Source of the DNA: Agelas oroides
Taxonomy: Eukaryota > Porifera > Demospongiae > Agelasida > Agelasidae
Direction of reading: 5' to 3'
DNA length: 64,000 bases
Assembly: GCA_949130485.1 (NCBI GenBank)
Contig: OX422183.1
Coordinates: 1,879,436-1,943,435 of the forward strand
Below the pieces are notes generated by a model. That model saw only the letters and a program-made list of their open reading frames with translations, was not told the origin of the DNA and searched no databases. The position numbers and the translations under genes were made by a program. This document shows positions 1 through 11,100 of the stretch, piece by piece. Every line of letters starts with the position of its first letter. Position 1 is the first letter of the stretch.

Positions 1-126
1 CTCCCACCCTCTTCCCTCCCACCCTCTTCCCTCCCACCCTCTTCCCTCCCACCCTCTTCCCTCCCACCCTCTTCCCTCCCACCCTCTTGCCTCCCACCCT
101 CTTGCCTCCCACCCTCTCCCCTCCAG
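1..126. repeat. 15-bp C/T-rich minisatellite at an intron acceptor
   Basis: Tandem copies of a 15-base unit reading CTCCCACCCTCTTCC run from the window edge to the splice acceptor of the first visible MYST exon. The array is entirely pyrimidine on the plus strand, so it doubles as the polypyrimidine tract of that acceptor. Confidence 0.9.
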
Positions 127-3100
127 GTGGGCTCTCCTGAGAGACCTCTCTCTGACCTTGGACTGGTCTCCTACCGCGGCTACTGGAAAGACGTGATCCT
201 CACCTTCCTCCTCAAACACGACAGCAAACAGAACACGGCTTCCATCAAGGGTATGTATGACTTGTATATGTCAGTAATCTACAAAAGCATGAAGAGTATG
301 GTAATGGTCAGTAATCTATGCTGTATATCAAGGGTATTGTTCCTTGCATATCACAGTAATCTAATGTTAATCAAGGGTTCTCTCCCTTCTCTCCCCTCCC
401 TTCTCTCCCTTCCATCCCTCCTTCCCTCCCTCCTCTCCCTCCCCTTTTCTTTCCCTCTCTACTTTTCCCCTTCCCTCCTTCTCCTTCCTCTTCTCTCCTC
501 CCCCTTGTATGTCCATGTGTACATTGTATATCTCAGTAATTGTACATGTATGATACATGTATGTATCTGCCAGAGTACATATTGACATAGCTATGAATGG
601 TCAGTCTACTGCAAACCTGCAACCAATTCCTGCTAATGCAACAACATTCACGTTTCTTGTACCGTAGTGTCCCGCTAATACGCCCCCTTCGAAAATACCC
701 CCCCCCCCCCCTCTTTTCCGCCAAAGTTCCTGCACAGGGTAGTTTGACTCGTTATAACGCCCCCCGGTGAGCGTCTTCTGGAACATCAAAACTACACGTG
801 CTTACTATACGTTGCAAGTGCGTTCAGTAAGACTATAGTAGTCGGTGAATCTTTTGTAAGTTTTGTGGCTTTTAGAAAAGCCGGTTAGATGTTCCAAGTT
901 TTAAGCTGCTAGTTTAGCAAACAGGTTTATCAGTCTGTCAAGGTGTTTTTGTTTCCCTCTGAAGATGTACACGCACGGAACCACGAGTCCTTTCCCATCA
1001 ACTTCAGAACGTCTTCTGTCACCATTGACGATGCAAGTCATCTCGCTGCCACTCTTGTGCAAGAAATACCAGCAGACTCTGGAAATTTCCCGTGGTACAT
1101 GACCGACAGTGTTGCCGTTCTTGAGGACAGCTACAGCGAAGTCGTCGTGAATGTTATTGACCTCGCGTTGAACTGGCAGCTCTTCTCCGATGTAGGGAGA
1201 CCACACAGCTTTGTAAACGTGATGTCCGCGAACAGTATTCTCGATCCTGAAAGTTGTCGCCATAGTTAGTTGGAAGTGTCCTAATTGCGTACATAGCACT
1301 TGCGTAAAATCTTTTTGGGGGGGGGGGGGGCTTATAGTCGAGACTAATTGCATCCTCGAATATAAGCCCCCCCCCCCACTTTAGGCAGGATGTAGTGTAC
1401 AAAATGGGGGGGCGTATTAACGGGACACTACGGTAACAGCACCACAGATTGTTTCTTGTCAGTTTAGTTCCTCATATGTCCTACTGTATCTGAACTTTGA
1501 TCGAGAAGTGGAAATTGGTGGAGAATTTGAGCACAACACAACCCATAGGCCCGACTGTACTATTGTTTTCAGCAATTCAACTCTGGACCTTATAGGAAGA
1601 GATGCAAATTGTTTTTGGCATGTTATCCTCATTCCCAGAAGCCCGTAGTCCGGGAAAAATTATTGAACCGTACTAAAAATAGAACACACGGTCACGTGCG
1701 TGCTTAGCAACAATGCATAATGGCTTATGTCAACGCAGCGTGCGTAGGACGTGTTACTATTTTTAGTACTGGCGGTAAATTCCACCTGATTTCGAATTTT
1801 ACGTAGTTACACGCTCTTACTCTAGCCGCCCGTTCTTATGCGCTCTTGGTAGATGTTAGCCTCATTCCCAGGACCTGTCCAGCTTTCTGTTGCTTCATGT
1901 TTGTTTGTGCATGGCGAGAGCCTGGGAAGGACCCCGGAATATGCTGATGGAACTGACACACAACTCTGTATGAGTTTCGGCTGATTTTAGAGCTGAAGTA
2001 ACACTCAAATCGGTATGAGATGGTTTAATTTTGCTGGGAATTAACTAACACACAAATTCGTATGTCAATAAAAAAACTAACACGCAAAATCTGCACATGT
2101 TAGTAGCAATTATAAGTAACTAATACTCATACACATACGAGATACTGTGTCCACACGTGCCACACCCTAGTTGAAATTTTGAATTACGGTAGTTGGACCC
2201 TGTGCCATGCCATGCCAGACCTGTCTCTAGATGTCTTCTGACCCGAAAAACTATTGAATTTTAAGACGAAAGTGTATAGCATCGATCCAAGGCGATTATG
2301 AAGATGTCTTGGTGCATTCAAGTAACACTCAAATCCGTACGAAATGGGTACTATAAAAAAATCAGTCTAAATCGTATGAAAATGGTGCGAAATGACGACA
2401 TAGGGAGAGCGACTTCCTCTTCTGAAAGTGGTCCGCGCTCTGCCTTTTGGAGCAGTTCGGGAACCTGGTCTGCGTCGCCGTTTCCGTCAAAGCGGAGCGT
2501 TGGCGGCCGGTACTCTTTGCAACATTATGGAATAAAGATGGCGACACTAAAATTCATTTGAACGAGTTTTATTTAGCGTGCAAACTTGCTAAATATTTGA
2601 AAGAAACCGTTTAAACCGCACGGGAATCACAGATTCGTATTCTTGACGACTAAACATATCAGGCAAATAACACGTTAGAATTACCTGTTTTTCCGACAAA
2701 GACTGCACAATCTCATTAACCAAAGCATTTTGTAAGTTGCCACTACGGCCGCTTTTCGCGCCTCGCTCACTTTCTCGTAGGTCTTGTCAGGGTCGTTCCC
2801 CATCGGCATCCCCGCCGCCTCCCACTTTTTATACGCATCGTTTATCACATGCGCTGAAAATGCTGAACGCTTAGAAAAATGTCTTAAATTGCAAATTGAA
2901 GAGTGCGAATCGCATAAAAAGCAAATTACTGTTTTACAGAACGTATATCGCGCCATGTTTAAACACGCTGAAGATTTTCTGAGTGTTAGTTCCATCAGCA
3001 TATTCCGGGGTCCTGCCTGGGAACGAGGCTACATGGAGGTTGCTGTACATGGAGGTTGCTGTACATGGTTGCTGTACGAGGCTACATTCTTCCCTCCCTT

Positions 3101-4303
3101 CCTCCTCTTTTGCCTTACTCTTCGATCCCTCTTCTTCCTTTCCCTCTCTTCCCTCCCCCTTTCCTCCCTCCTTTCCCTTTCTTCCCTTCCTTCTTCTCCC
3201 TCTTCCCTTGCTCCCCTTCTTCCCTCCCTCCCTCCCTCACCTCTCCCTCCCCTCTCCTTTTCTCCCCTAGAACTGAGTCAGGAGTGTGGTCTGACGTGTG
3301 ACGACATTATCAGCACACTGCAGTACTACAGTCTGCTCAAGTACTGGAAGGGAAAACACATCATTATTAGGAGAAAGGTGAGGATCATGTGACTGTCATG
3401 TGACATCTCATGCTGTGAAATTTAGATACCTTGGGTACCTAATACAGTGGAACCCCGCTTAACGGACACCCCTCAACAGCGGACACCCATGATATAACGG
3501 ACAATTCTGAAACTCCCGACTGTCCTTCCAATACTTAAACAACCCCTGAATAGCGGACACCCCACTACTCTGTATAACGGACAGTTTTCACGGTCCCAAT
3601 TGTACGCAAACAATTATACTTAATGACCCCGATTTAGCAGACACTCACGACCTTTTCAGCACAATTGTCCACCTAGCTGCTGTACATGTAGTTAACAACT
3701 TGACATTAGATTAGTGCTGTTACTCGTAGTACTAGCCTCCACTTAGCCTTCCCTGCCAGCGTACAGCAAAGGAAAGCTCTGTAAACGCAGCCGTGTTGTG
3801 CTCAACAGCCAGATTACGCATACCACGCCTACCGGAAATACATGTATACCGGAAGCCCCTGAGTTAGGGACACCTCCTATAGTGGACAAAATGTTGGTGC
3901 CCAATGGTGTCTGTTATAGAGGGGTTCCACTGTATAACAATACATTGTACATTGTAGCTACATGTACCGAGTCATGTATTGCACGAAGGAGCACCCAAAG
4001 CCCAACTTTCGTTATTTTCTGCAATGTGGTTGTTGGTTGGAAAATTCTACGCAGAAAGCAATGAATGTTAATGAAGCCCGAGGAATCACCCAAATGTCAC
4101 CAGACTCTCTCAGGTGGGGTCTAGGTACCGTACAAGGCTAGAAGAATGCAATGTGATAGTCACATGTCTGTCACCTGACCATCCTACCACAGGACATGCT
4201 GGAGGAGCATGCTAAGAAGCTGGAGCAGCGGAAGGACAGCGTGACAGTCCTTGACCCCGCCCTCCTCCACTGGAAACCCTCCACATACCCTATTTATACA
4301 TAG
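127..4303 (+). CDS. MYST-family histone acetyltransferase, last three exons
   Basis: This is the C-terminal part of a MYST lysine acetyltransferase, a nuclear enzyme that acetylates histone tails; the gene begins upstream of the window. Three exons join in frame: 127-250, 3271-3377 and 4193-4303, each with AG before and GT after, ending in TAG. The first exon carries the family motif [11 protein letters not shown] followed by SYRGYWK. The second reads [18 protein letters not shown] and then [11 protein letters not shown], the winged-helix part after the catalytic site. The last exon ends DPALLHWKP, close to the usual MYST C-terminus. The wording is nearest to the KAT6/KAT7/KAT8 group, but the subgroup cannot be settled from this part. 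The catalytic Cys/Glu and acetyl-CoA loop lie outside the window. The 3.0 kb intron holds a HIRAN-encoding TIR element and the second intron a pogo-like MITE. Confidence 0.9.
381..510. repeat. CT-rich low-complexity tract in MYST intron
   Basis: An irregular polypyrimidine run of CTCCC/TTCC words lies inside the 3 kb intron. It produces long open frames on both strands rich in Leu/Ser/Pro or Glu/Gly/Lys, which are compositional and not genes. Confidence 0.8.
662..1433. mobile_element. 772-bp TIR element carrying a HIRAN gene
   Basis: The ends are inverted copies of CCGTAGTGTCCCGCTAATAC (the right end reads GTATTAACGGGACACTACGG), flanked on both sides by TA, as expected for a TA target duplication of the Tc1/mariner type. 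Internally the element has G-rich tracts and a small second inverted repeat at about 1316-1378 (TTATAGTCGAG against CTCGAATATAA). Its only substantial gene is a HIRAN-domain protein on the minus strand. No transposase is visible, so it would need to be mobilised in trans. A damaged relative lies at 46184-46398. The superfamily assignment is inferred from the TA flanks only. Confidence 0.75.
901..1263 (-). CDS. Small HIRAN-domain protein inside a TIR element
   Basis: The frame encodes 120 residues from the ATG at 1263; an in-frame ATG at 1353 would add 30 Pro-rich residues that look like TIR-adjacent sequence. The pattern is that of a HIRAN domain: an N-terminal [13 protein letters not shown] strand, then [33 protein letters not shown], a Cys-rich SEMTCIV strand and a closing [15 protein letters not shown] domains bind single-stranded 3' DNA ends in HLTF/Rad5-type helicases and also occur alone. 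Here there is no helicase and the gene fills nearly half of its element. A role in recognising replication-fork or transposon DNA ends is inference. The reading frame is intact, which suggests either recent insertion or selection. Confidence 0.75.
   Translation of the reverse strand: MATTFRIENTVRGHHVYKAVWSPYIGEELPVQREVNNIHDDFAVAVLKNGNTVGHVPREISRVCWYFLHKSGSEMTCIVNGDRRRSEVDGKGLVVPCVYIFRGKQKHLDRLINLFAKLAA
1858..1936. mobile_element. Short hairpin MITE (TAGCCTC-TTCCCAGG family)
   Basis: TTAGCCTCATTCCCAGGACC opens the element and an imperfect complement, GAGAGCCTGGGAAGGACC, closes it, around a core rich in TTTG. It belongs to a hairpin family also found at 4522, 7310, 12216, 21979, 22253 and 62700 in this window. 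Confidence 0.55.
2681..2960 (-). pseudogene. Possible LINE coding remnant in MYST intron
   Basis: A minus-strand frame reads [20 protein letters not shown] and then [19 protein letters not shown]. The pattern of Trp and Gly-x-Pro followed by a basic helix resembles the linker between endonuclease and reverse transcriptase in some non-LTR retrotransposons. No catalytic motif is present and the similarity is weak. It could equally be an unrelated exon remnant. Confidence 0.25.
3084..3270. repeat. CT-rich tract ahead of MYST exon
   Basis: A polypyrimidine stretch of TTCCCTCC and CTCCCTC words ends in the CCCCTAG acceptor of the exon at 3271. It is low-complexity sequence that serves as a very long polypyrimidine tract. 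Confidence 0.8.
3445..3932. mobile_element. Pogo/Tigger-like MITE, complete
   Basis: The ends are CAGTGGAACCCCGCTTAACG and the complement of CAGTGGAACCCC, flanked by TA on each side. Internal repeats read AGCGGACACC and ATAACGGACA. The CAGTGGAACC terminus and TA duplication match the pogo/Tigger branch of Tc1/mariner. It carries no transposase. It sits in the last MYST intron; 5'-identical relatives start at 34228, and diverged 3' parts occur near 23450, 52930 and 63170. Confidence 0.8.
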
Positions 4304-5171
4304 CCAACTGTTTACACATTTCTATATGCTTTTATGTTGTTTGTTTGTTTGTTTGTTTACATGCTGTTGGATGTTTAGCGTCAACATGAGATGGTGTTTC
4401 TATTGAACAAGCTTGTGTTGGTGACCCACTTCAGCGAAGAGGAGAGGTTTAGGGATTAAAGTATAGGTGTGGCTTGTGAGGCTGTTGTGTAAGATTGTCC
4501 TGATTACTATACTGTACTAGCCTCGTTCCCAGGCTCTCCCCAGAGCCTGGGAACAAGGCTAATACTGTACCTCATCAACCAGTAAGCCACTTAGCTGACT
4601 GCCTTTCTTGCACGAGTTTACGTAATGAGACCCTTTCTCCGCATTTCACCATCTATAGCAAATGTTTCCACCATATGAAGTTTCGCATGTTGTAGCTAAA
4701 TTTCCTACTTCATGTAATTTTGCTGCAAGATTTATCTACAAACAGATGTTCTTCACCTTGCTCACTCACACACACACAGCCCTCCCCACTGTACCTATGA
4801 GATAGCAGTCCCCATCTTCTGGCCATGTACCCAGCTATAGCTAATAATTTGTCAAATGTGTCAACATTTTGCATAGACCTACCTTTCTCAAGAGGTTCAC
4901 TGATCGTTCCTACAGCAAATTATGATACGAAGGCCTGGATATGAATTGTGCCTAGATGTGTACCTCCTCAACCAGGTAAAATAAAATCTCAAATGAGAAA
5001 CACAAGCTTAATACAAGACAGAACTAAAAGTCGACCACTTGTGGCTCCACCCTCACCAACCCCCCGCAAAAATTTGGTCCCGGAACGAGACTGACCTCGA
5101 GCTCTGGTCACATGTCACAATTTGGGGCGCAAACAAAACGCTATAGCTAGCAAGCTGAAGCAAATCGACTC
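4304..5171. other. Intergenic stretch between MYST gene and transporter
   Basis: It contains the 3' flank of the MYST gene, a short TGTT repeat near 4338, a 40 bp hairpin at 4522-4563 with arms AGCCTCGTTCCCAGGCTC and GAGCCTGGGAACAAGGCT, and a fragment near 4793-4820 that shares about 20 bases with the hammerhead-bearing insert at 55 kb. No gene is visible. The transporter promoter should lie within the last few hundred bases, but no clear TATA box is seen. Confidence 0.6.
4522..4563. mobile_element. Minimal hairpin MITE
   Basis: A nearly perfect 18-bp palindrome, TAGCCTCGTTCCCAGGCTC with its complement, is separated by only a few bases. It is the shortest member of the TAGCCTCGTTCCCAGG hairpin family in the window and lies between two genes. 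Confidence 0.65.
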
Positions 5172-8100
5172 ATGGCGTTGTGGAGTTCTAGAGAAGATGG
5201 CGAGAAAGGAAGTCAACCGAAAACCGTTAGCATTGTTATGGGGTACTTCTTCTTGGTGAACTACTGCATTGGAACTGGGTTTCTCGGGATACCGTACTCG
5301 TTCTTCTACAGTGGCTACCTGGCTGCTATCCCCACACTCCTTGCAATGGCGCTGTCCGCCTGGGTGACGGCAAAATGGCTACTGGAGGTCATGGCTAGAG
5401 CTCAGGTGTGTGTAGTAGATCAGGCTCCAATTCGTTGATTTTTAGTTCCATGTCAGGTGCTTCCCCTGTACACAATGAGGGCGGGCGGGTATTAGTATCA
5501 TATTAATACGTATTCTATTAAGCCAGCCCATCTCTCACTTTTCTGGAGGGTTAGACTAGGCGGGCAGGTATTAGTATAATTTATGTAGTTATCCAACAGA
5601 CATTTCCCACAAAAGAAGCTGACAAACGTGATGGCAGAAGGATCAGTGCTCATTATACGCTCATTGTAGACGGTTCTTTTGGATGCTGTGCAGTAGACAG
5701 ACACGTTTGTTAGCGTTACGTTCACAGTCGCTGCGCTCTTGATACTTTATCGTTCATTTAATATCAGTGATGTGCACAAATGAAAATAATGCTATTGCAG
5801 AACATCAAGGCAGGCGGGTGATGAGAAACAAATTATCAACAAATGGAGGCCTCACTATATATCATTGCTGAATCAAGGAGTAGTCGTATCTAATCACTGG
5901 ACTGGATTGTGGACTGGATTGCTGGACTTAATTTGTTGATATCACATGATTTTCATCCAATCAAATGTAAATTTGGTTACAGTAACGGCCTTACTATAAG
6001 CTGCACTTCATCTTTCTACTGCATGTTAGGGAATGTAACTACGTGAGTGCACAATGTACTGCCGGAGCGTCATGGAGAACGCTGGTGTCAATGCTATACT
6101 GGATAGTGGTTACCAGGCTATGTAATACCCATAGTCTTGTTGAATGTAGCCATGTAAAAACTATGCTTGGTCAGCGAGGGGCCTTGGAATAGATTATAGT
6201 GCCAATTGGCCTACCAAGCTGCTCCATCTGCTGTAGTATACACATACCTTTCAAGGTCTCTTAGGCACAAAACTCCCACAGTTGCTGCATGCCACGTCCT
6301 TTGTTTCTCGGCAATCTATTAGCCGCTAAGCATCGAACATGTGACCCAATTCAGCACATGTGATTGGGTGGAGGTCATGTGATACACACAATTTTAGTTC
6401 AAAGGTCAGTCCAGTAATCCAGTCCATCAATCCAGTCCAGCGATCCAGTCCACAATCCAGTCCAGCGATTAGAGACGACCGAGTAGTCAGTGCAAAGGCT
6501 TTTGCAGCAGGGATCAAGTGAAATCAAATGGGATCAACTGAAGAACGTAATCACGGCTCTTGCTGAACACCGAATAGCCCGTCTGTTTATGCACTGTAGG
6601 TGTGACTGTTAGCAGGTGGATTGTGGGTTAGGTGAGGGTTGGGCAGGGGAGCAAGTTGGTCTATGGCATGTGAAGCTCGAGTACTGCTAGTGTCATCTGA
6701 TCGCATTCTTCAATTGATGTACCGTATCTGTTCTAATTAAGGCACCCCCAAAACCTGAGAGGGTATTTTTGCTCCACTCCATAAGAAGGCACCCTCTGGT
6801 CGTATGATAAAAATTTGAAGTGCCTTCAAATTGGAACTGTTCTTATGACAGCAATCACAATGTATTCTTGTGGTGGAGAGAGAGGTGTAATTCATGCACA
6901 TCACATGGCCTGTATAATTGAGGCTCATGCTAAATATTGAGATTCATAGTGCTTTATCAACATCTGCTAGTTCAATTGTAGAGCATTGTGGAGTAAGTCT
7001 GAGCGAGCAACGCAGAGCAGCATTGTTTTTGCTAGCTAAGCCATTGCCTTACTAGAAGTACAGATCATGAATGTCTGCAGCTAGTCATTAAGTCTGTCTT
7101 CCTGTTGACCTCTGTTGACTAAACACACTACCTGTCATGCATGGTTCTTGCAGGTGTCTAAGCATGCTAGATACACCATGAGCTACATGTACATGTATTC
7201 AACTTGGACAATCAAGGAATCTTTGCCTCATTCTGTGTTCTGTAAGTAGCCAGGTTTGTCTGCACAATTTTCAGCCCTTGTACAGTGGATGTAGCCTCCT
7301 TCCCAGGCCCCGCCCAGCTTTCCATCGCTTGCAGTGCGGGAAGAGCCTGGGAACAAGGCTACAGTAGATGTTCATACTTTAAGCGGAGTGAAAATGTTGC
7401 TTATTGTCTGTATGCAGCGCACTGTTGCACTTGCTAGGGGTTGTAAGCTAGTGTGACAATGAATAACTTAGCAAGTCATGCCTTGACTGTTGTTGCAACA
7501 GATTACTGAGGTTTTCAGGTTGGTCGTTCATGGTTTGTCTCCACAACTTCCAGCCCCTGTACAGTGGATGTTCATGCTCTAAGAGCACAGTTGCATTAAA
7601 TTACAGTCTAAAAGAGATGTACGACATGTATATAGCTAGAAAATTCACTGTTCAACTTGCTAGAGTTAGGGTTGTATACTAGTGTGACAATGAATAACTT
7701 AGCAAGTCGTGCTGGACTGAGGTTTTCAGGTTGGTTGAATTTGAAACCGGCTGAGCTGTGACTACAAGAGCAGCAAACAATGACTTTTTGTGACTTGGAC
7801 CTTGGAACTCACAAAATATATGGAAATCTTGTACATACGTGAGCAAATTTCAAATTCATGGACAACCAACCTTAGTCTCGTGCCCAGCCCGTGTGCGCCT
7901 CCCGGCGAGAAACGGTCTAGTGAACGAAGTCGAATTTCTTGGGCTTATTCCCCAAGAGTGGTAAAGACCAATGAGATTGCGAGATCAGTAATTATTACAT
8001 AGCACTTTCCTTACAACAGTAAAATTTGTTGATCTCCATTGAGTATCCGTACCTTTTTTTGAGCGGGTTGACTGCAAAATGTTTTGAACGTCGCTAGGTT

Positions 8101-11100
8101 ACATTGTCGCAAAAGCGTGCGCTAGCCTAAGAAGTTTGATTTGGTTCACCAGACCGTTTCTCCTCGTGAGAGGGTGGGGTCTGGGGACGAGACTAAACCT
8201 AGACCAGCTGTGTGGCATGCTAATTAATGGCTTGAGTGCTGCTCAAATGGCTAGTGTACAATGAGTCGAGTAAAAGAAGCCAGAAAGGTGGTCTTCTAAC
8301 CACTTTACTATCTTCTGGTGTCACTTTGTTCCTTGCTGGCTACCACAATGCCATGGTGTATTTCCTCTTATGATCAAAGAGAAAGAGTCTGCCTCAGTTG
8401 TGGTTAATTTGCAAGCCAGTGAGAGATCTGATTAAAGCTAAGAATTATTGTGAGTATGGGAGGGAGTCTGGTATGTGAGATGCTTTAGCCTACATGCACA
8501 GACCAAGGAAGTGCATTGTACCCACATATTCTTTGTCCTGAGTGGTAATTATCCACTTTGCAAACACTCCAGCTTTCAGCTCTTGGATAGACAGTCACAC
8601 TATATTAGGAAACTGCTGTTGGGCCCTTCCCCTCTCCTCTGTGGTAGTTTAGAGATGTGTCACATGCTAAAGCCAAAAATCGAACGTTACTGTATAGTGG
8701 GAATTTTCGCTGGTGCAAATTTTCGCAGAAAAGCGTCCTGACTCCTCAGAATAAATCTTCGCGGTTTTTTATTTTCGCAGAACGCGGGACGCTCTGACCA
8801 CACCCCTACCAGTTGATGCGACATCTTCGGACTGTCTCTTACGGGTTCGTTGGTATTTTGTACAGTAGGAGGGTGATTATTCTTTACAGCAACCATTTAG
8901 AAGGCAGACAGATTGTAGAGAACCATCTCGTTCACATGGGTACTCAACGTACCCACGTAATGATGTCATTAATTTCCTCATTTATTCGTGGTTTTTATTT
9001 TTGCGGAAGCAGGTCTGTCCGCAAAAATCAAAAATTTGCACCCAGCGAAAATTTCCCACTAGACAGTATTCCGTTGTGTAATTCGACCATGTTACCGCAT
9101 TCAAAGTGCTGTAGCGCAGAACTTCCGTTAAGGGTGAGGCTCATACGCGCTCCGTAGACCTATCAGATATTCATGCATCTTCGCTGCACGTATGAGCCCT
9201 GCCCTTAACGGATGTTTTGTGCTCCAACGCTCCAAATGCGGTAACACGGTCGAATTACGCAATGGAATAATGTTCGATTTCCACCCAGGAACTCTTGTTT
9301 TCTGTCACCGGAAGGACTGTGCCAGCGGGCTATTATTAGGGCGGGGCTGAGTGAGCCCCACACTAGCGAGTCGAATGGTGGGATTTTCCATATATATATT
9401 ATATATTATTATTATCTGTCGTATGTATTCCGTATGTCTGTTTGGACTGTAATTTAATGCAATCGCGCGCTACATGCGGACATTAAGTAGCATTTTTGCT
9501 CTGCAAACTACTTTCCAGCACAAGGAGTGTTGGCGAAGACAGCCCTTGGGAGGAGTAGCTGGAGCGTGGAGTTATGAAGGCAAACCTGGTTACTTACAGA
9601 ACACAGAAGGCGGCAGAGACTGTCCAAGTTGAATAGTTGACGTGCCATATATACCATGCATAGAGACTCCTCACCTATTTGTGTAAGAACTATGCATGAC
9701 AAGCCAGGCAGTGTGTTTATAGCCAACAGAGGTCAACAGGGGGCCACTTAACCCCAGCTAGCTGCAGACATGCATAAACTGTATGCTGTAACCTGGTAAT
9801 AAAACTGGTGAAGTCTTAGTTAGCCAAACGATGCTGCTCTGCGTTGCTCGCTCAGGCTCGTCCCACAATGTTCTACATTCACACTAGTTATTGTTGTTAT
9901 TGTGAACAAAATGTGTACCCAGTTGCGAGTACTGAACTAATGCGTATGGCTGTCATCACTAACCAGCTAATAATCAACTACAAATTGGGTAATCTCCGAA
10001 AATGAGCCCATGCACCCCCGGCCACCCCCCTTTTTTGAAAGAAGTTGTTGCAAAGGGTGCTTTTCTCTCCAAAGTACCACCCATTTACGCCATATTACAT
10101 GCTGTTATGTCAAGCAAGAAGCAGCGTAGTGCAAGAGGAGGGAGTAACAAATGAAGGCAGGCACCATTTGCTGTTATTGTGTAAGCAAGCACATGACAAA
10201 AGCATTGCAGAATCACTGCATGCTAGGGCTAGACTAACTGTGTGTGAGGTGGGCTGTGAGGTAGGCGTATTTTCGAGAGAAATATCACAACTCTCAAAAA
10301 TACACCCACCCCCCTCTTTTAGGAGCCACTTAAGTTCATCGCCCAGGGGCTTATTTTCGAGATTATGGTACATAGTTGGGGTATGTTTTATGCGTAGGCA
10401 CTCAAGTGTGACCTCTTCATTGATACTATATTCTTTTGTTTTTGTTTGCACTAAATCACATGCACACCACGAAAGTACAGAACTTTCTTTTCTTAATTTG
10501 CAGGCACTGGAAACGTATGCACGAAACAACGGTGAAGAAAATAAAGGTGATGTGAGCTTGGAACATCAACGTCCCGTCTTTGAAATCACAATATATCGCA
10601 AGTTTGAGATTGTTGAATTGAGCCAGATATTTGTCGGCAGATGGTTTAAATATGCTTACCTCCTCCTTTTCACTATCTACGGCTTTTTAGGAAACTGGTC
10701 ATATGCTTCAGTGGCAGGATCAGCCTGGGCTACCAATATTCCATTTAATTTTGGCAGCTTGACGAAGTGCAATGATGATGCATTTCACCATGAGATTCTT
10801 CCTCATGGTGGCTGCCTGCATTCCTACTACTTTTCCCTGTTTCTGTATGGAGTGATTGTGACCATTCTGTCTGTAATGGGTCTTAAGGAACAAGCTATAG
10901 TCCAAGCGATACTCGGTTCGGCACGATTTTTCACCATAGGTGCAATTGTCATCTACTCGCTTGTTAAAATAGCACAAGGAGGTGATGCGTGTTTAGGAGA
11001 AAACCACCAATGGAACTGGACAGCTTATAACATATCACCTGAGACGTTTATGATGACGAATGAAACAGTCGCCACCCGTTTCTTTTCTTATGAGGATTTT

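Larger units (their letters stand above)
6977..9877. mobile_element. 2.9-kb long-TIR element with nested MITEs
   Basis: The left end TGTAGAGCATTGTGGAG and the following TGAGCGAGCAACGCAGAGC are repeated inverted at 9826-9877. The inverted similarity continues, with gaps, for about 450 bases inward (7000-7450 against 9430-9830), including a CTGTTGACCTCTGTTG block and a TATTCAACTTGGACA block. No long transposase frame is present. At least four smaller elements have inserted inside it (7310, 7875, 8697 and 9069). The ends belong to the family also seen at 30660, 40550, 41290, 41350, 42265 and 55715. It sits wholly within the transporter's first intron. Confidence 0.65.

Noticed and set aside
367-588. 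Glu/Gly/Lys-rich minus-strand frame in MYST intron
   Set aside because: Complement of the CT-rich intron tract.
10045-10503. Upstream extension of the second transporter exon's open frame
   Set aside because: Consists of repeat sequence before a good acceptor (TTTGCAG); the exon-1 product joins in phase at 10504.
10110-10529. 139-residue minus-strand frame across the transporter acceptor
   Set aside because: Antisense to the intron/exon border with no conserved features; the plus-strand exon explains the region.
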